From the NCBI GenBank assembly GCA_030444405.1, contig JARFPM010000017.1:1-39832 (forward strand): a stretch of DNA of 39,832 bases, given 5' to 3'. This document shows, piece by piece, positions 15,715-23,617 of this stretch. Under the pieces are notes generated by a model. It did no database searches. It was given only the letters and a program-made list of their open reading frames with translations, and was not told the origin of the DNA. Origin of the DNA: Nitrospira sp. Its GTDB lineage: Bacteria > Nitrospirota > Nitrospiria > Nitrospirales > Nitrospiraceae. The translations under genes and the position numbers were made by a program. Each line of letters starts with the position of its first letter. Position 1 is the first letter of the stretch.

Positions 15715-17415
15715 ATGCAGCCCGACCCCATATTCTTCGAAGATCTTGCCACCGTATTCGTAGCCGCCGTCGCAGGGGGCGTACTCGCACGGATCGCCCG
15801 GCAACCTTTGATCCTTGGCTACGTCCTGGGCGGGATCGCAATCGGCCCGTTTACCCCGGGACCCACTATCTCGGGATCCCACACGTTCGAGCTCTTTGCG
15901 GAAATCGGTGTCATCCTGTTGATGTTTTCAATCGGACTTGAGTTCTCAGTGAAAGACCTCATGCAGGTCAAATGGGTCGCCCTTGGAGGCGGTCCGCTTG
16001 GCATTCTTTTGTCCATCGGATTGGCCATCGTGGTGGGAAGCCTGGCCGGATGGACGACGATCCAAAGCATCGTGATTGGGGCCGTCATTTCCATGGCGAG
16101 CACCATGGTGCTCGCCCGTCTGCTCGTTGATCGGGGCGAGCTGCACTCACAGCACGGACGGGTGATGATCGGCATTACCCTTGTCGAAGACGTAGCCGTC
16201 GTGGCGATGACTGTGCTCATGCCGGCCCTCGGCGAGTTTGATTCGGGACGATTGCTTTTAATCGGTCAAGCCCTGGCAAAGGCTCTCCTTATTCTGGTGC
16301 CATTGGGGTACATCGGTGCCACGGTCATTCCACACATCATGACGCTCGTCGCCAGGACACAGAACCAAGAACTGTTCCTACTCGTCACGCTCGCAATCAG
16401 CCTTGGGACCGCTGCGATCACGCAGATGGTCGGATTATCACTCGCCTTAGGGGCCTTCTTGGCCGGCCTCATTATCAGTGCATCGGAGTATGGCCACGAA
16501 ACCTTGGCCCGACTGCTCTCGCTGCGCGATGCTTTCGTCGCGCTATTCTTCGTGACGATCGGTATCCTGATCGATCCCCGAGTCATTGTTGATCATCTTT
16601 CTCTGCTGGGCACGATGATCGCCTTGATTGTGGCCGGGAAGCTCATCATTTGGACGACGGTCGTGCGGCTGTTCGGATACCCATGGATGACAGCATTCCT
16701 GACGGGGATCGGCCTCACACAAATCGGTGAATTCTCGTTTGTTCTTATCCAGGTGGCAAGAACGGCAGGTCATATCGGCAGCGAAGTCTACAATGCGACG
16801 CTTGCAGCCTCCCTCATCACCATTCTCATGAATGCAGCGCTCGTCAGGTATGTACCTGACTGGATTGGCCGGAGGCGCCTCGCTCGAGGTTCGCCCGAGA
16901 CGATGTGCTTGCCGGTGGAGAGTGAACTCGTTGAGAAGCACGTCGTCCTGTGCGGATTTGGACGAGTCGGCAGTTCGCTCGGGAAAGCTTTTGAGGCCTT
17001 CAATCTTCCTTATGTGGCGATTGACCGAGATCCGGATGTTGTTCGCCAACTACAGGTTCGTGGCGCATCCGGCTTCTATGGCGACGCCTCCCATCGCGAA
17101 TTGCTCGTGAAGGCTCGAGTTCCGGAGGCCTCTCTGGTAATCGTGGCATTACCAGAGATAGAACCTGCGGCCCTGGCGGTGAGTCGCATCCGTGACGTCA
17201 ATCCGAACGTCCCGATCCTGGCTCGCGCTCATGGAGACGCGGAAGCCGAAAGACTCGCGGCAGTCGGAGCAACCGAGGTCATTCAAACGGAAGTCGAGGC
17301 ATCGGCGACGCTCATCCGACATGCTTTGAACTGCCTTTCGGTACCGAAGAAGCGCATTCTCAACTATGTAGAACAATACCGTCACTCGAAAGAAACAAAG
17401 CGGCAACCGGATTAA
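15715..17415 (+). CDS. Monovalent cation:proton antiporter, CPA2 family with RCK_N domain (KefB/YbaL-like)
   Basis: A 566-residue inner-membrane protein. Residues 1-380 are about a dozen transmembrane segments of the Na+/H+ exchanger fold, with GYVLGGIAIGPF, MFSIGLEF, and GLTQIGEFSFVL as CPA2 signatures. A soluble C-terminal RCK/TrkA-N domain begins at EKHVVLCGFGRVG, a Rossmann motif for NAD(H) or nucleotide, followed by IDRDPDVV. It probably exports K+ or Na+ against protons and is gated by a nucleotide; the closest relatives are YbaL/KefB-type. I prefer ATG 15715 (MQPDP), with GGAG just upstream, over ATG 15685, which lacks a ribosome site. It is the only plus-strand gene between the two minus-strand blocks. 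Confidence 0.9.
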   Translation: MQPDPIFFEDLATVFVAAVAGGVLARIARQPLILGYVLGGIAIGPFTPGPTISGSHTFELFAEIGVILLMFSIGLEFSVKDLMQVKWVALGGGPLGILLSIGLAIVVGSLAGWTTIQSIVIGAVISMASTMVLARLLVDRGELHSQHGRVMIGITLVEDVAVVAMTVLMPALGEFDSGRLLLIGQALAKALLILVPLGYIGATVIPHIMTLVARTQNQELFLLVTLAISLGTAAITQMVGLSLALGAFLAGLIISASEYGHETLARLLSLRDAFVALFFVTIGILIDPRVIVDHLSLLGTMIALIVAGKLIIWTTVVRLFGYPWMTAFLTGIGLTQIGEFSFVLIQVARTAGHIGSEVYNATLAASLITILMNAALVRYVPDWIGRRRLARGSPETMCLPVESELVEKHVVLCGFGRVGSSLGKAFEAFNLPYVAIDRDPDVVRQLQVRGASGFYGDASHRELLVKARVPEASLVIVALPEIEPAALAVSRIRDVNPNVPILARAHGDAEAERLAAVGATEVIQTEVEASATLIRHALNCLSVPKKRILNYVEQYRHSKETKRQPD

Positions 17416-17508
17416 CGGATAGGACGATCAGGATTGATCACACGGGACTGCGGAAGCGCAAATTGAGATATCCACGGGCCACAGTGACAGGGCATGCCAA
17501 CCTAGTAG

Positions 17509-17522
17509 CCACAGGCTTGTGG
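17509..17522. terminator. Possible short hairpin between convergent genes
   Basis: CCACA and TGTGG flank GGCT in the 110-base gap between the antiporter stop and the end of the VOC gene. The stem is only five pairs and no T-run follows, so a terminator role is weakly supported. Confidence 0.2.
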
Positions 17523-17525
17523 GAT

Positions 17526-17972
17526 TCATAGATGCAACACCTTGATCGGCGACACCACCGCCGCCGGATTGTTCCTCCACAGCGACTCATCTGCATCCAC
17601 ATAGAGTTCGACTTCGTTGCCGTCGGGGTCGCGGAGATACAGGCTCTGGCTCACCGTGTGATCGCTCATACCGTCGATCGGGATTCCTGCCTGCTCCAAC
17701 TCTCGCTTGGCCTGGCGCAGCTCATCAAGGCTGTCGCCGACCTTGATTCCGATATGGTACAGCCCGCGCCGTCTCCCAGCCGGAGGCCCCGGCGCATCGC
17801 CAACCTGGATCAGTAACAGCTCATGATGGGTTCGCCCGGAAGTCAGCGCAGCGGCCGCCCCGTTGAAGATCCGCCCCACTTCGTTGAATCCCAACAGGTC
17901 TCGGTAAAATCTGAGCGACCGTTCCAAATCCTTCACATAAAAGACGACATGACCAAGGCAGTGGGCTTTCAT
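17526..17972 (-). CDS. VOC-superfamily protein (glyoxalase/dioxygenase-like)
   Basis: A 148-residue vicinal-oxygen-chelate protein with two beta-alpha-beta3 modules. The first begins LGHVVFYVKDLERSLRFYRDLLGF and the second LYHIGIKVGD. Candidate metal ligands are the histidines in GHVV and YHIG and the glutamate in NEVELYVD, so the site looks complete, consistent with a metal-dependent dioxygenase or glyoxalase-like enzyme. The substrate is unknown. ATG 17972 has GAGGTGA at good distance; a GTG three codons earlier overlaps the preceding stop. It is the last gene of the pirin/FrnE operon. Confidence 0.88.
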   Translation of the reverse strand: MKAHCLGHVVFYVKDLERSLRFYRDLLGFNEVGRIFNGAAAALTSGRTHHELLLIQVGDAPGPPAGRRRGLYHIGIKVGDSLDELRQAKRELEQAGIPIDGMSDHTVSQSLYLRDPDGNEVELYVDADESLWRNNPAAVVSPIKVLHL

Positions 17973-17977
17973 TTGAC

Positions 17978-18391
17978 TCACCTCTTGTTGGGAATAGACT
18001 GCATGAGCAATGCTCTGACCGCCGCGTGCTCCAGCACGACATCGGGGCTTCGTTGCAGCGCGTTGTAATACTGTCGACCAAATCCCTCCCCCGCCTCCGT
18101 CGGCGTCAACAGGGTCCGCACAGATGAGAGCAGGACTGAAACTTCCTCGTGCGTTGAGGACTCTTTCTCATCGCTGAACTCATCGAGCTTGACCATCAGT
18201 TGGGACAGCGGACGCAACCAGGTGAACCAGGCATCGTTCAACACCAGCTGCAAAAATGCTCCATTGGATGAGATGCGTCCGTGCACACGCTCATAGGACA
18301 CCCGTTCGTCGTCCAACAAGGCTTTGTGCAGACGAAGCAGCCCCTTAGAAATATTATCCAGAGAGGCGTCTCTACTTCTTCGCTCCCGCAT
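17978..18391 (-). CDS. Conserved-looking protein of unknown function
   Basis: A 137-residue soluble, probably all-helical protein with no signal peptide. Segments such as GLLRLHKALLDDERVSYE, LNDAWFTWLRPLSQLMV and VLLSSVRTLLTPTEAG look like helices with conserved tryptophans. I do not recognise a family. The frame has normal codon use for the window and is packed between the broken SnoaL-like gene (33 bases upstream) and the VOC gene (five-base gap), so it is surely a real gene in this operon. Confidence 0.7.
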   Translation of the reverse strand: MRERRSRDASLDNISKGLLRLHKALLDDERVSYERVHGRISSNGAFLQLVLNDAWFTWLRPLSQLMVKLDEFSDEKESSTHEEVSVLLSSVRTLLTPTEAGEGFGRQYYNALQRSPDVVLEHAAVRALLMQSIPNKR

Positions 18392-18424
18392 GGCAAATCC
18401 TTCAAGGCTTGGAGTAGCTCACGA

Positions 18425-18988
18425 TTACTGGGCCAACCCCAACTGCTTCATGAATGTCTGGTTGTCCCAGAACAGCCACTCCTCGGCCATCGTGGTTCCC
18501 TCCCAACGGCCGATCGTGACCATTTAGAGCTTGAAGGCTTTGCCCGTCGGCGCGATCGTCTTGCCACCACCGATAGGCATTGGTCTTGTGAAGGTTCCGG
18601 TCATGGTTCCCATGACGGCGGTCCAGTTCCCTGAGGCGATGCGGATCGGATGGTCAATAATTTTGTGATCGGGCGCAAAGACAAACATCGGTTTGAGGGC
18701 TTCGATGTGTGGATCCAACCCCTTGGTTGTACTGCCGTCGGGATAGTGGACGACGATATCCTTGGCGTGGCTTCTGCCAAGTTGGTCCCACTTCTGACTG
18801 CTGTACACGTTGAAATCGAGGTCGTCAAAATTGGCCAGATTGGCGGTTTCAACTTGCCGCTGGCGCTGAACCTCGGCAAGTTGCTGTTTCATCAGCTCAA
18901 TATCGGCGCTTGACTGTGCCCCACTAAAGCCCGGAAAACCAACGAGGAGAACCACGCCTAGCGCAGCAACATACAACCATTCCTTCAT
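18425..18988 (-). pseudogene. Secreted NTF2/SnoaL-like protein interrupted by an in-frame TAA
   Basis: The ATG at 18988, after AAAGGAG, opens an exported protein with a Sec signal (MKEWLYVAALGVVLLVGFPG, ending near GAQS). The mature part, with HYPDGSTTKGLDPHIEALK and GTMTGTFTRPMP, is typical of SnoaL-like proteins. The frame stops at TAA 18524-18526 after GKAFKL. The same frame then continues for 32 codons (MVTIGRWEGTTMAEEWLFWD, then NQTFMKQLGLAQ) to a second TAA at 18425. That continuation is the expected last beta-strands and helix of the fold. The truncated product would be 154 residues against about 187. It may be a young pseudogene, a read-through gene, a two-piece gene (TAAATG allows restart), or a base-calling error. 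Confidence 0.75.
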
Positions 18989-19043
18989 GGGACACACTCC
19001 TTTCAAAGACGGGATAATGATCGCAACCCCACGATCGACACGT

Positions 19044-19412
19044 TTACTTCTTTGCAGATTTGTAACGGAAACGTTCGTGAGCGATCTTGCCGTTGTTCCA
19101 TCTTGTCACCACCACCTGTTCCATATGGACCGGCTGCCTCGTCATCGCGATGAAGTCGAGGCTACATCCATTAGAACGTGACGTTGTCACCCACGGCTGA
19201 GGCGGTTACATTGCATCCCTTCCACTCTTTCACGCCGCTCATGAACTGTTTTTCCCGCTCGATGTTCGCGGCAAGGCCCACCGTCGGCGGATTGGCGTTA
19301 TCCAGCATCACCGTGTCCTTGTCGTAGAATTCATTCATCGCCTCGATGATTTTGCCCTGCCGGATGTGATCGAAGAGATCGTTCAACCGCGTTGTAGATT
19401 CGCCGTACTCAT
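19044..19412 (-). pseudogene. Small NTF2/SnoaL-like gene with two compensating frameshifts
   Basis: ATG 19412 overlaps the stop of the VOC gene (ATGA) and has AAAAGGAG nine bases upstream, so it is the genuine start. It reads MSTANLQRG and hits a TGA. The body continues in another frame from about 19386: LNDLFDHIRQGKI, MNEFYDKDTVMLDN and GDNVTF, then TAA at 19171. The tail continues back in the original frame: DFIAMTRQPVHMEQVV, TRWNNGKIAHERFRYKSAKK, ending at TAA 19044. Start and final stop are in register (369 bases), so one lost base near 19386-19405 and one gained base near 19172 explain the sequence. Intact, it would be about 122 residues with an NTF2-like fold. No full-length product can be made without frameshifting. 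Confidence 0.75.
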
Positions 19413-19843
19413 GGTCGTTTCTCCTTTTGAGGCTTGGAGGTCAATGTAATCCCGGTTTTCTGCACTTCCTGATAAGGGAGAAGCCACACTAACGATTCAT
19501 CGCTGAGGTCCCCAACTTGGATGCGATTCCCCCAAGGATCGCGAAAGTCGCAGCGAAAGTCCGGATGGAGCTTCAATTTATACTTCTTCGTCAGCTTGTT
19601 GCGGACTTCTTGTATCTGCTTCGCATCGCGGACCATGAGCCCGAAGTGCTTCGTGCGGTCAGGCTGCAATTCCTCCACTTCAAAAATCGCCATAAACTGA
19701 TGTTCGCCGAGCTTACACCAGGCTGCTCCTTCCCCACCACGCAGCATTTTCAAGCCGAAGACATCCTGATAAAACTTGACTGCTTTCTTGGCGTCGGTGA
19801 CCTCGATCACGACGTGGTTACATCCGTAGACTTGAACGGCCAT
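19409..19843 (-). CDS. VOC-superfamily protein
   Basis: A 144-residue vicinal-oxygen-chelate protein. The first module is CNHVVIEVTDAKKAVKFYQD, the second starts at KHFGLMVRD, and the C-terminal strand reads GNRIQVGDL. The usual metal glutamate of the last strand (N-x-x-E) is replaced by glutamine here, so metal catalysis is doubtful and a binding role is possible. It starts at ATG 19843, overlapping the FrnE-like stop by one base (TAATG), and ends overlapping the start of the frameshifted NTF2-like gene by four bases, a tight translationally coupled arrangement. Confidence 0.85.
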   Translation of the reverse strand: MAVQVYGCNHVVIEVTDAKKAVKFYQDVFGLKMLRGGEGAAWCKLGEHQFMAIFEVEELQPDRTKHFGLMVRDAKQIQEVRNKLTKKYKLKLHPDFRCDFRDPWGNRIQVGDLSDESLVWLLPYQEVQKTGITLTSKPQKEKRP

Positions 19844-20508
19844 TACACACCTGCCTTTCCCACTGACAAGCCGGCTTCACTCTGCCTGAAGGCAACTAAC
19901 AACTGCTCTGGCGGTTGCGCTCCAGAAAGTGCAGACGTCCTGTTGAATACAAAATACGGAACACCTCGTATGCCCACACGATGGCCAGCTGCTTCCTCTG
20001 CCTTCACAGCTTCTATCCCCCCATCGCCCGCCAGAAAGGTTTCGATCGCTGCTCGATCAAGCCCCGCATGCGCAGCAGCTTGGGACAATGTCTCGATGTT
20101 CCCGATATCTCCTCCCTCCAGGAAATACTGGCGAAAGAGCATCTCGACCATCTCATCCTGTTTATCATGATGCCCCGCCAACCAGATGAGGCGATGGGCG
20201 GCGAATGTGTTCGGCGTGCGAGCAATGCGCTCAAAATCGAAATGGATGCCTTCTTCGGTACCTGCTGTCGAGACTTGATCATAGATCGCTTGAGCAGCAT
20301 CAGGGCTGCCAAACTTCGCGTCAAGGTACTGTCGTCGATCCATCCCGTTGCGCGGCATGGTCGGATTCAGTTGAAATGGCCGCCATCGGATGTTCACAGG
20401 CACCCCATCCCATGTCTTGAGTGCCCGTTCCAGCCGCCGCTTGCCCACATAGCACCAGGGACAGATCACATCGGAATAGACTTCGACTGCCAGCGCTCGG
20501 TCATTCAT
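19843..20508 (-). CDS. FrnE-like DsbA-family oxidoreductase
   Basis: A 221-residue thioredoxin-fold protein of the 2-hydroxychromene-2-carboxylate isomerase/FrnE branch. The active site C16-P-W-C19 lies in YSDVICPWCYVGKRRLERAL, the cis-proline loop is GVPYFVFN, and the inserted helical domain contains NTFAAHRLIWLA. There is no signal peptide, so it acts in the cytoplasm, as FrnE does. Family members are dithiol oxidoreductases or isomerases linked to oxidative-stress resistance. The ATG overlaps the pirin stop (ATGA), placing it in the operon with pirin and VOC proteins. Confidence 0.92.
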   Translation of the reverse strand: MNDRALAVEVYSDVICPWCYVGKRRLERALKTWDGVPVNIRWRPFQLNPTMPRNGMDRRQYLDAKFGSPDAAQAIYDQVSTAGTEEGIHFDFERIARTPNTFAAHRLIWLAGHHDKQDEMVEMLFRQYFLEGGDIGNIETLSQAAAHAGLDRAAIETFLAGDGGIEAVKAEEAAGHRVGIRGVPYFVFNRTSALSGAQPPEQLLVAFRQSEAGLSVGKAGV

Positions 20509-21389
20509 GACAGGTGGCCCATCTTTCCCGCTTGATAATCGTTCACGGCTTGTACGAGTTCGGCTTTGGTATTCATGACGAACGGACCGTACCGCGCAAT
20601 CGGCTCATCGATAGGCTCACCACTCATGAGCAAAATCCGACTATCTGACTTGGCCTCAATCGTCACGAGTGATCCATTCCGCCTGCACACAAACAATTCC
20701 GCCTCTCCGGCGTCACGTGAACCATTCGCCGAAACCAGGCCTTGTACGACGAAGATGGATGTATTGTGCCCGTCCGGCAGATTCAACTCCACACGGCGGC
20801 CGGCAACTAGCTCCAGATCATAGAGTTCGATCGGTGTCACCGTATGGGCCGGCCCTTTCTGTCCCTGAGCCGTTCCAGCAATCAGACGCAGTCGGCCTGC
20901 GCCACCTTCGAGTTCGACCTTTGGAATATCGGCGTTCAGGATCGTCTGGTAACGGGGCGCCGACATCTTCTGTGCACGCGGCAGATTGACCCACAGCTGA
21001 ATCGCATGCAATGTGCCGCCGCTCTTCGCCCAATTCTTCTCATGCATTTCTTCATGCACGACCCCGGAGGCTGCGGTCATCCATTGCACATCGCCCGGGC
21101 CGATCACGCCGGCATTTCCGGCGGAATCTCGATGGGCCACGATGCCCCGATAGATGATGGTCACGGTTTCAAAACCGCGGTGCGGATGCTCACCGACGCC
21201 CCGCGGGTGATCGGTCGGTTCAAAATAGTGTGGCCCGGCATAGTCCAGCATGAGAAACGGACTGACCTCTCGATCGAGGTCGTTGCTCGGGAAAAGGTTC
21301 CGCACAGGAAACCCATCTCCGACCATATGGGCCGATCCTGGTTGATAGATCCCTGTTACTTCTTTGACAACAGCCGTCCCGGTAGCCAT
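20505..21389 (-). CDS. Pirin family protein
   Basis: A 294-residue bicupin. The N-terminal cupin holds the family signature: GVGEHPHRGFETVTIIYRG supplies the H-x-H pair, and VVHEEMHE supplies the further histidine and glutamate, so the iron site looks intact. Bacterial pirins act as quercetinase-like dioxygenases or as redox-sensitive regulators; which applies here cannot be told. ATG 21389 (MATGTAV) follows GGAGG; an upstream in-frame GTG lies within that ribosome site. The gene follows the NmrA-like gene by 11 bases and overlaps the FrnE-like gene by four. Confidence 0.93.
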   Translation of the reverse strand: MATGTAVVKEVTGIYQPGSAHMVGDGFPVRNLFPSNDLDREVSPFLMLDYAGPHYFEPTDHPRGVGEHPHRGFETVTIIYRGIVAHRDSAGNAGVIGPGDVQWMTAASGVVHEEMHEKNWAKSGGTLHAIQLWVNLPRAQKMSAPRYQTILNADIPKVELEGGAGRLRLIAGTAQGQKGPAHTVTPIELYDLELVAGRRVELNLPDGHNTSIFVVQGLVSANGSRDAGEAELFVCRRNGSLVTIEAKSDSRILLMSGEPIDEPIARYGPFVMNTKAELVQAVNDYQAGKMGHLS

Positions 21390-21400
21390 GTGGTCCTCCT

Positions 21401-22258
21401 TCACACCATCGTTCGTAGCGCGTCATCCAGCGTCACCGTACCCCGCACGAGCTTGTCAGGGTGCTCATACCCGATCGCGCCTGTTGAGAAAGCGGTGTAC
21501 ATTTCTTCGAATAATCTTGCCGCTTCATCGGAAAACCCAAACGATTTGAATGTCGGAACAACGGCACTCAGGGGCGCATGTTGGGCCTTCACCGGTTTGC
21601 CCAAGATCTGACCAAGTGCCGAAGCAACTTGATCCGGGCTGTACTCTTCAGGGCCCGCCATTTCCACGATCTGCTTACCATAGCCACCAATCATCAATTG
21701 TTCCGCACCAACCCTGCCGATGTCCTTGGTCGAAATCATGGGAATCTTCGCCGGTGGCGCAATGAATGTCGGAAGAACACCCTGAGCCTTGGCCGCACCA
21801 ATGACCGGCGCCCAGTTGTCCATGAAATAACAGGGACGGAGAATGGACAGACGCTTGGCCACACAGCCCAACGCATGTTCTCCATAACTCGCGGCTCGAA
21901 TCGGACCGGTCCCACCGTGCAGATGCCCCCCGACCGACGACAGCAACACAACATGTTCGACTCCGCTCTTCTGAACGGCTTCCGCCGCGCGATCCATCCG
22001 CGCTCGTTGATCCGCCAACCACGCCTCAGCCCCGTAATTCGGTGGCACCAACAAATAGACCCCTTTCGCTCCTTCGAATGCCTTGGTCAACGCAGGCACA
22101 TCGTCAAGCGACGCCACGGCCATGTCCGCCCCTTTCGCTTTCCACGCGGTCCCCTTGTCGGCCGAGCGGACGATCACCCGCACCGGCTGCTTCTTGCTCA
22201 GCAATGTCTCCACAACTGCAGACCCTGTATTCCCGGTAGCCCCTACGACAACAAACAT
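21401..22258 (-). CDS. NmrA-like NAD(P)-binding protein (atypical SDR)
   Basis: A 285-residue Rossmann-fold protein beginning MFVVVGATGNTGSAVVE, with the glycine motif GATGNTG at 6-12 and RVIVRSADKG after beta-2 for NADP contact. LLSSVGGHLHGG and LRPCYFMDNWAPV are typical of the NmrA/quinone-oxidoreductase-2-like group, which reduce quinones or sense NADPH. The YxxxK pair is not obvious. The ATG at 22258 follows AGGAGG. It is the first gene of the operon that runs down to 17526, with a sigma-54-type site 130 bases upstream. It differs clearly from the other NmrA-like gene at 2948-3898, so this is not a recent duplication. Confidence 0.88.
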   Translation of the reverse strand: MFVVVGATGNTGSAVVETLLSKKQPVRVIVRSADKGTAWKAKGADMAVASLDDVPALTKAFEGAKGVYLLVPPNYGAEAWLADQRARMDRAAEAVQKSGVEHVVLLSSVGGHLHGGTGPIRAASYGEHALGCVAKRLSILRPCYFMDNWAPVIGAAKAQGVLPTFIAPPAKIPMISTKDIGRVGAEQLMIGGYGKQIVEMAGPEEYSPDQVASALGQILGKPVKAQHAPLSAVVPTFKSFGFSDEAARLFEEMYTAFSTGAIGYEHPDKLVRGTVTLDDALRTMV

Positions 22259-22724
22259 GATGTGTCCTCCTAATCCTTACACGACGCCTGAGCGATTCGT
22301 GATCACGCTTGCATGATGGCGTCGCTGCCGTTGGTTGTAAACCGCCTCTCTCCGCCAAGCCAAAACTCATCACCACACATTCCAGCTCAGCAACTTGCAT
22401 TCCAGTGCAACACTGCGAATTTGAGATTTCTGATTCTGCTGCAGGTACGAGGGGTTAGAGGTGGAACAACCGAGGAATCAAGAGATCAGTATATACAGAT
22501 CAGGTGGCGAAGGATCGGCACAGTGCCGGATGATCGGCTTTCGGAGCGGACGGCGCTTATGGTGAAAGATGATAGCGACAAAATGAAGGAGATCGATCAA
22601 GGAGCCTGTGACGGGAATTCAAGCCAGCTGAAGGCACCACTGCTGAGAAATGAGACAACGGATCGATTTGTTGGCGTTTGTCCGCTTTTAGACCTCGCCC
22701 GATTTGGAATTGATCGATCATCAA
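22259..22724. other. Intergenic region upstream of the pirin/FrnE operon
   Basis: About 470 bases without a credible gene. Next to the operon it carries the sigma-54-type site at 22389-22405 and a small dyad, TTGCA-N6-TGCAA, at 22395-22410 that overlaps it. The remainder shows nothing recognisable. Confidence 0.5.
22389..22405 (-). promoter_or_regulatory. Candidate sigma-54 promoter for the NmrA/pirin/FrnE operon
   Basis: The minus strand reads CTGGAATGCAAGTTGCT: TGG and TTGC at the sigma-54 spacing, with the -24 half identical to the site at 12365-12381. The predicted start is about 120 bases before the ATG at 22258, a longish leader. Confidence 0.42.
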
Positions 22725-23159
22725 CTACTCCCATCCTCTGACTTCATAACCCTTTTCCTTCAAACAGCTCGTGACGGCATCGGCATATGGCGGTTCCGGT
22801 TGCAGCGGCATGAACGTTCCTCCGAGTAATCCAGCGACCAATCCAAGTCCGCTACCGGCGGCGGCTCCGATCGCCACTCCTGATAATCCCCCGACCACCC
22901 CCGCCGACGCGCCGACCGCACCGCCAAGTGTCAGCCCGAGCACCGCACCGGTTGCAGCGTTCGCGCTTTGGTTGGTCCCATGCCGTAACCCCGTCTTTTC
23001 AACTTGCCTCCGACAGGATTCAATCTCCTGTTGAGCTAGCTGCTTGCCATAGAAGTGGAGTTGTTTATTCGACCGTAAGATCGGCTGTGGGCCAGCACAG
23101 GCTGTGACAGTCAGTAGAAGGATGATTCCTATCAGGCACAGCGAAGATCGATCGGCCAC
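22725..23159 (-). CDS. Glycine-zipper lipoprotein (paralogue 1)
   Basis: A 144-residue lipoprotein with signal MADRSSLCLIGIILLLTVTAC and the lipobox cysteine near residue 21. Residues about 65-115 are a glycine/alanine-rich glycine-zipper segment (GAVLGLTLGGAVGASAG and repeats of the pattern), which can insert in or span a membrane. It ends with CLKEKGYEVRGWE. The start is GTG 23159 with AGGGAA upstream. It is clearly related to the 144-residue lipoprotein at 23729-24163: same length, same order of parts, and a nearly identical C-terminal motif. The function is unknown; glycine-zipper lipoproteins are often outer-membrane proteins induced by envelope stress. Confidence 0.82.
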   Translation of the reverse strand: MADRSSLCLIGIILLLTVTACAGPQPILRSNKQLHFYGKQLAQQEIESCRRQVEKTGLRHGTNQSANAATGAVLGLTLGGAVGASAGVVGGLSGVAIGAAAGSGLGLVAGLLGGTFMPLQPEPPYADAVTSCLKEKGYEVRGWE

Positions 23160-23395
23160 AGAAATTCCCTGGAGTGCTTTCTAGTCTTTCCTTCACTTCT
23201 CACCCTTTAGACGAAATGTCGAGGTTTTTCCCAATTGTGCACATCCCTCACACATGGCCAAATAGAACTTGTTCCACCCAGAGCCTTCCAATGTACCTTG
23301 GCGACGGGATAAGACCCGCTGCCCGCGCGGGCTGGCAAAGCACAATGAGCCTCCACTGAAACGCTCCCGCTCTCTTCACACCTTCCCTCGCAGAG

Positions 23396-23438
23396 CGGAT
23401 GGGTGGCACTCAACTGCGCGCACTGTCCGAGCGCATTC
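23396..23438. repeat. Direct repeat, copy A
   Basis: A 43-base unit sharing the cores CAACTGCGCGCA and TGTCCGAGC with copy B at 23626-23669; by eye there are three substitutions and a one-base gap. The similarity continues a little into the left flank on the plus strand. Confidence 0.75.
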
Positions 23439-23617
23439 TACCTTGCACTCCTCACCACTCAGATTGGGCATCAAAGTCGTTTCCATTGCGCGCATCCAAC
23501 GAGGGCCTATTTCCATTCTCACCCACCCACCCTTGCGGCGCCGAGACGCCGCACGTTCCCCCTGTCCACGCGAGCGCCTGGCGCTATTGCTCCTCCAGAT
23601 CCTCCTCTCTTCTTTCC

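Noticed and set aside
18524-18526. Stop-codon recoding to selenocysteine or pyrrolysine
   Set aside because: The interrupting codon is TAA; selenocysteine uses TGA and pyrrolysine uses TAG, so simple recoding does not explain it.
22313-22741. A 142-codon plus-strand frame in the intergenic region
   Set aside because: It has no ribosome site, covers the proposed promoter, runs into the lipoprotein gene and shows no recognisable feature.
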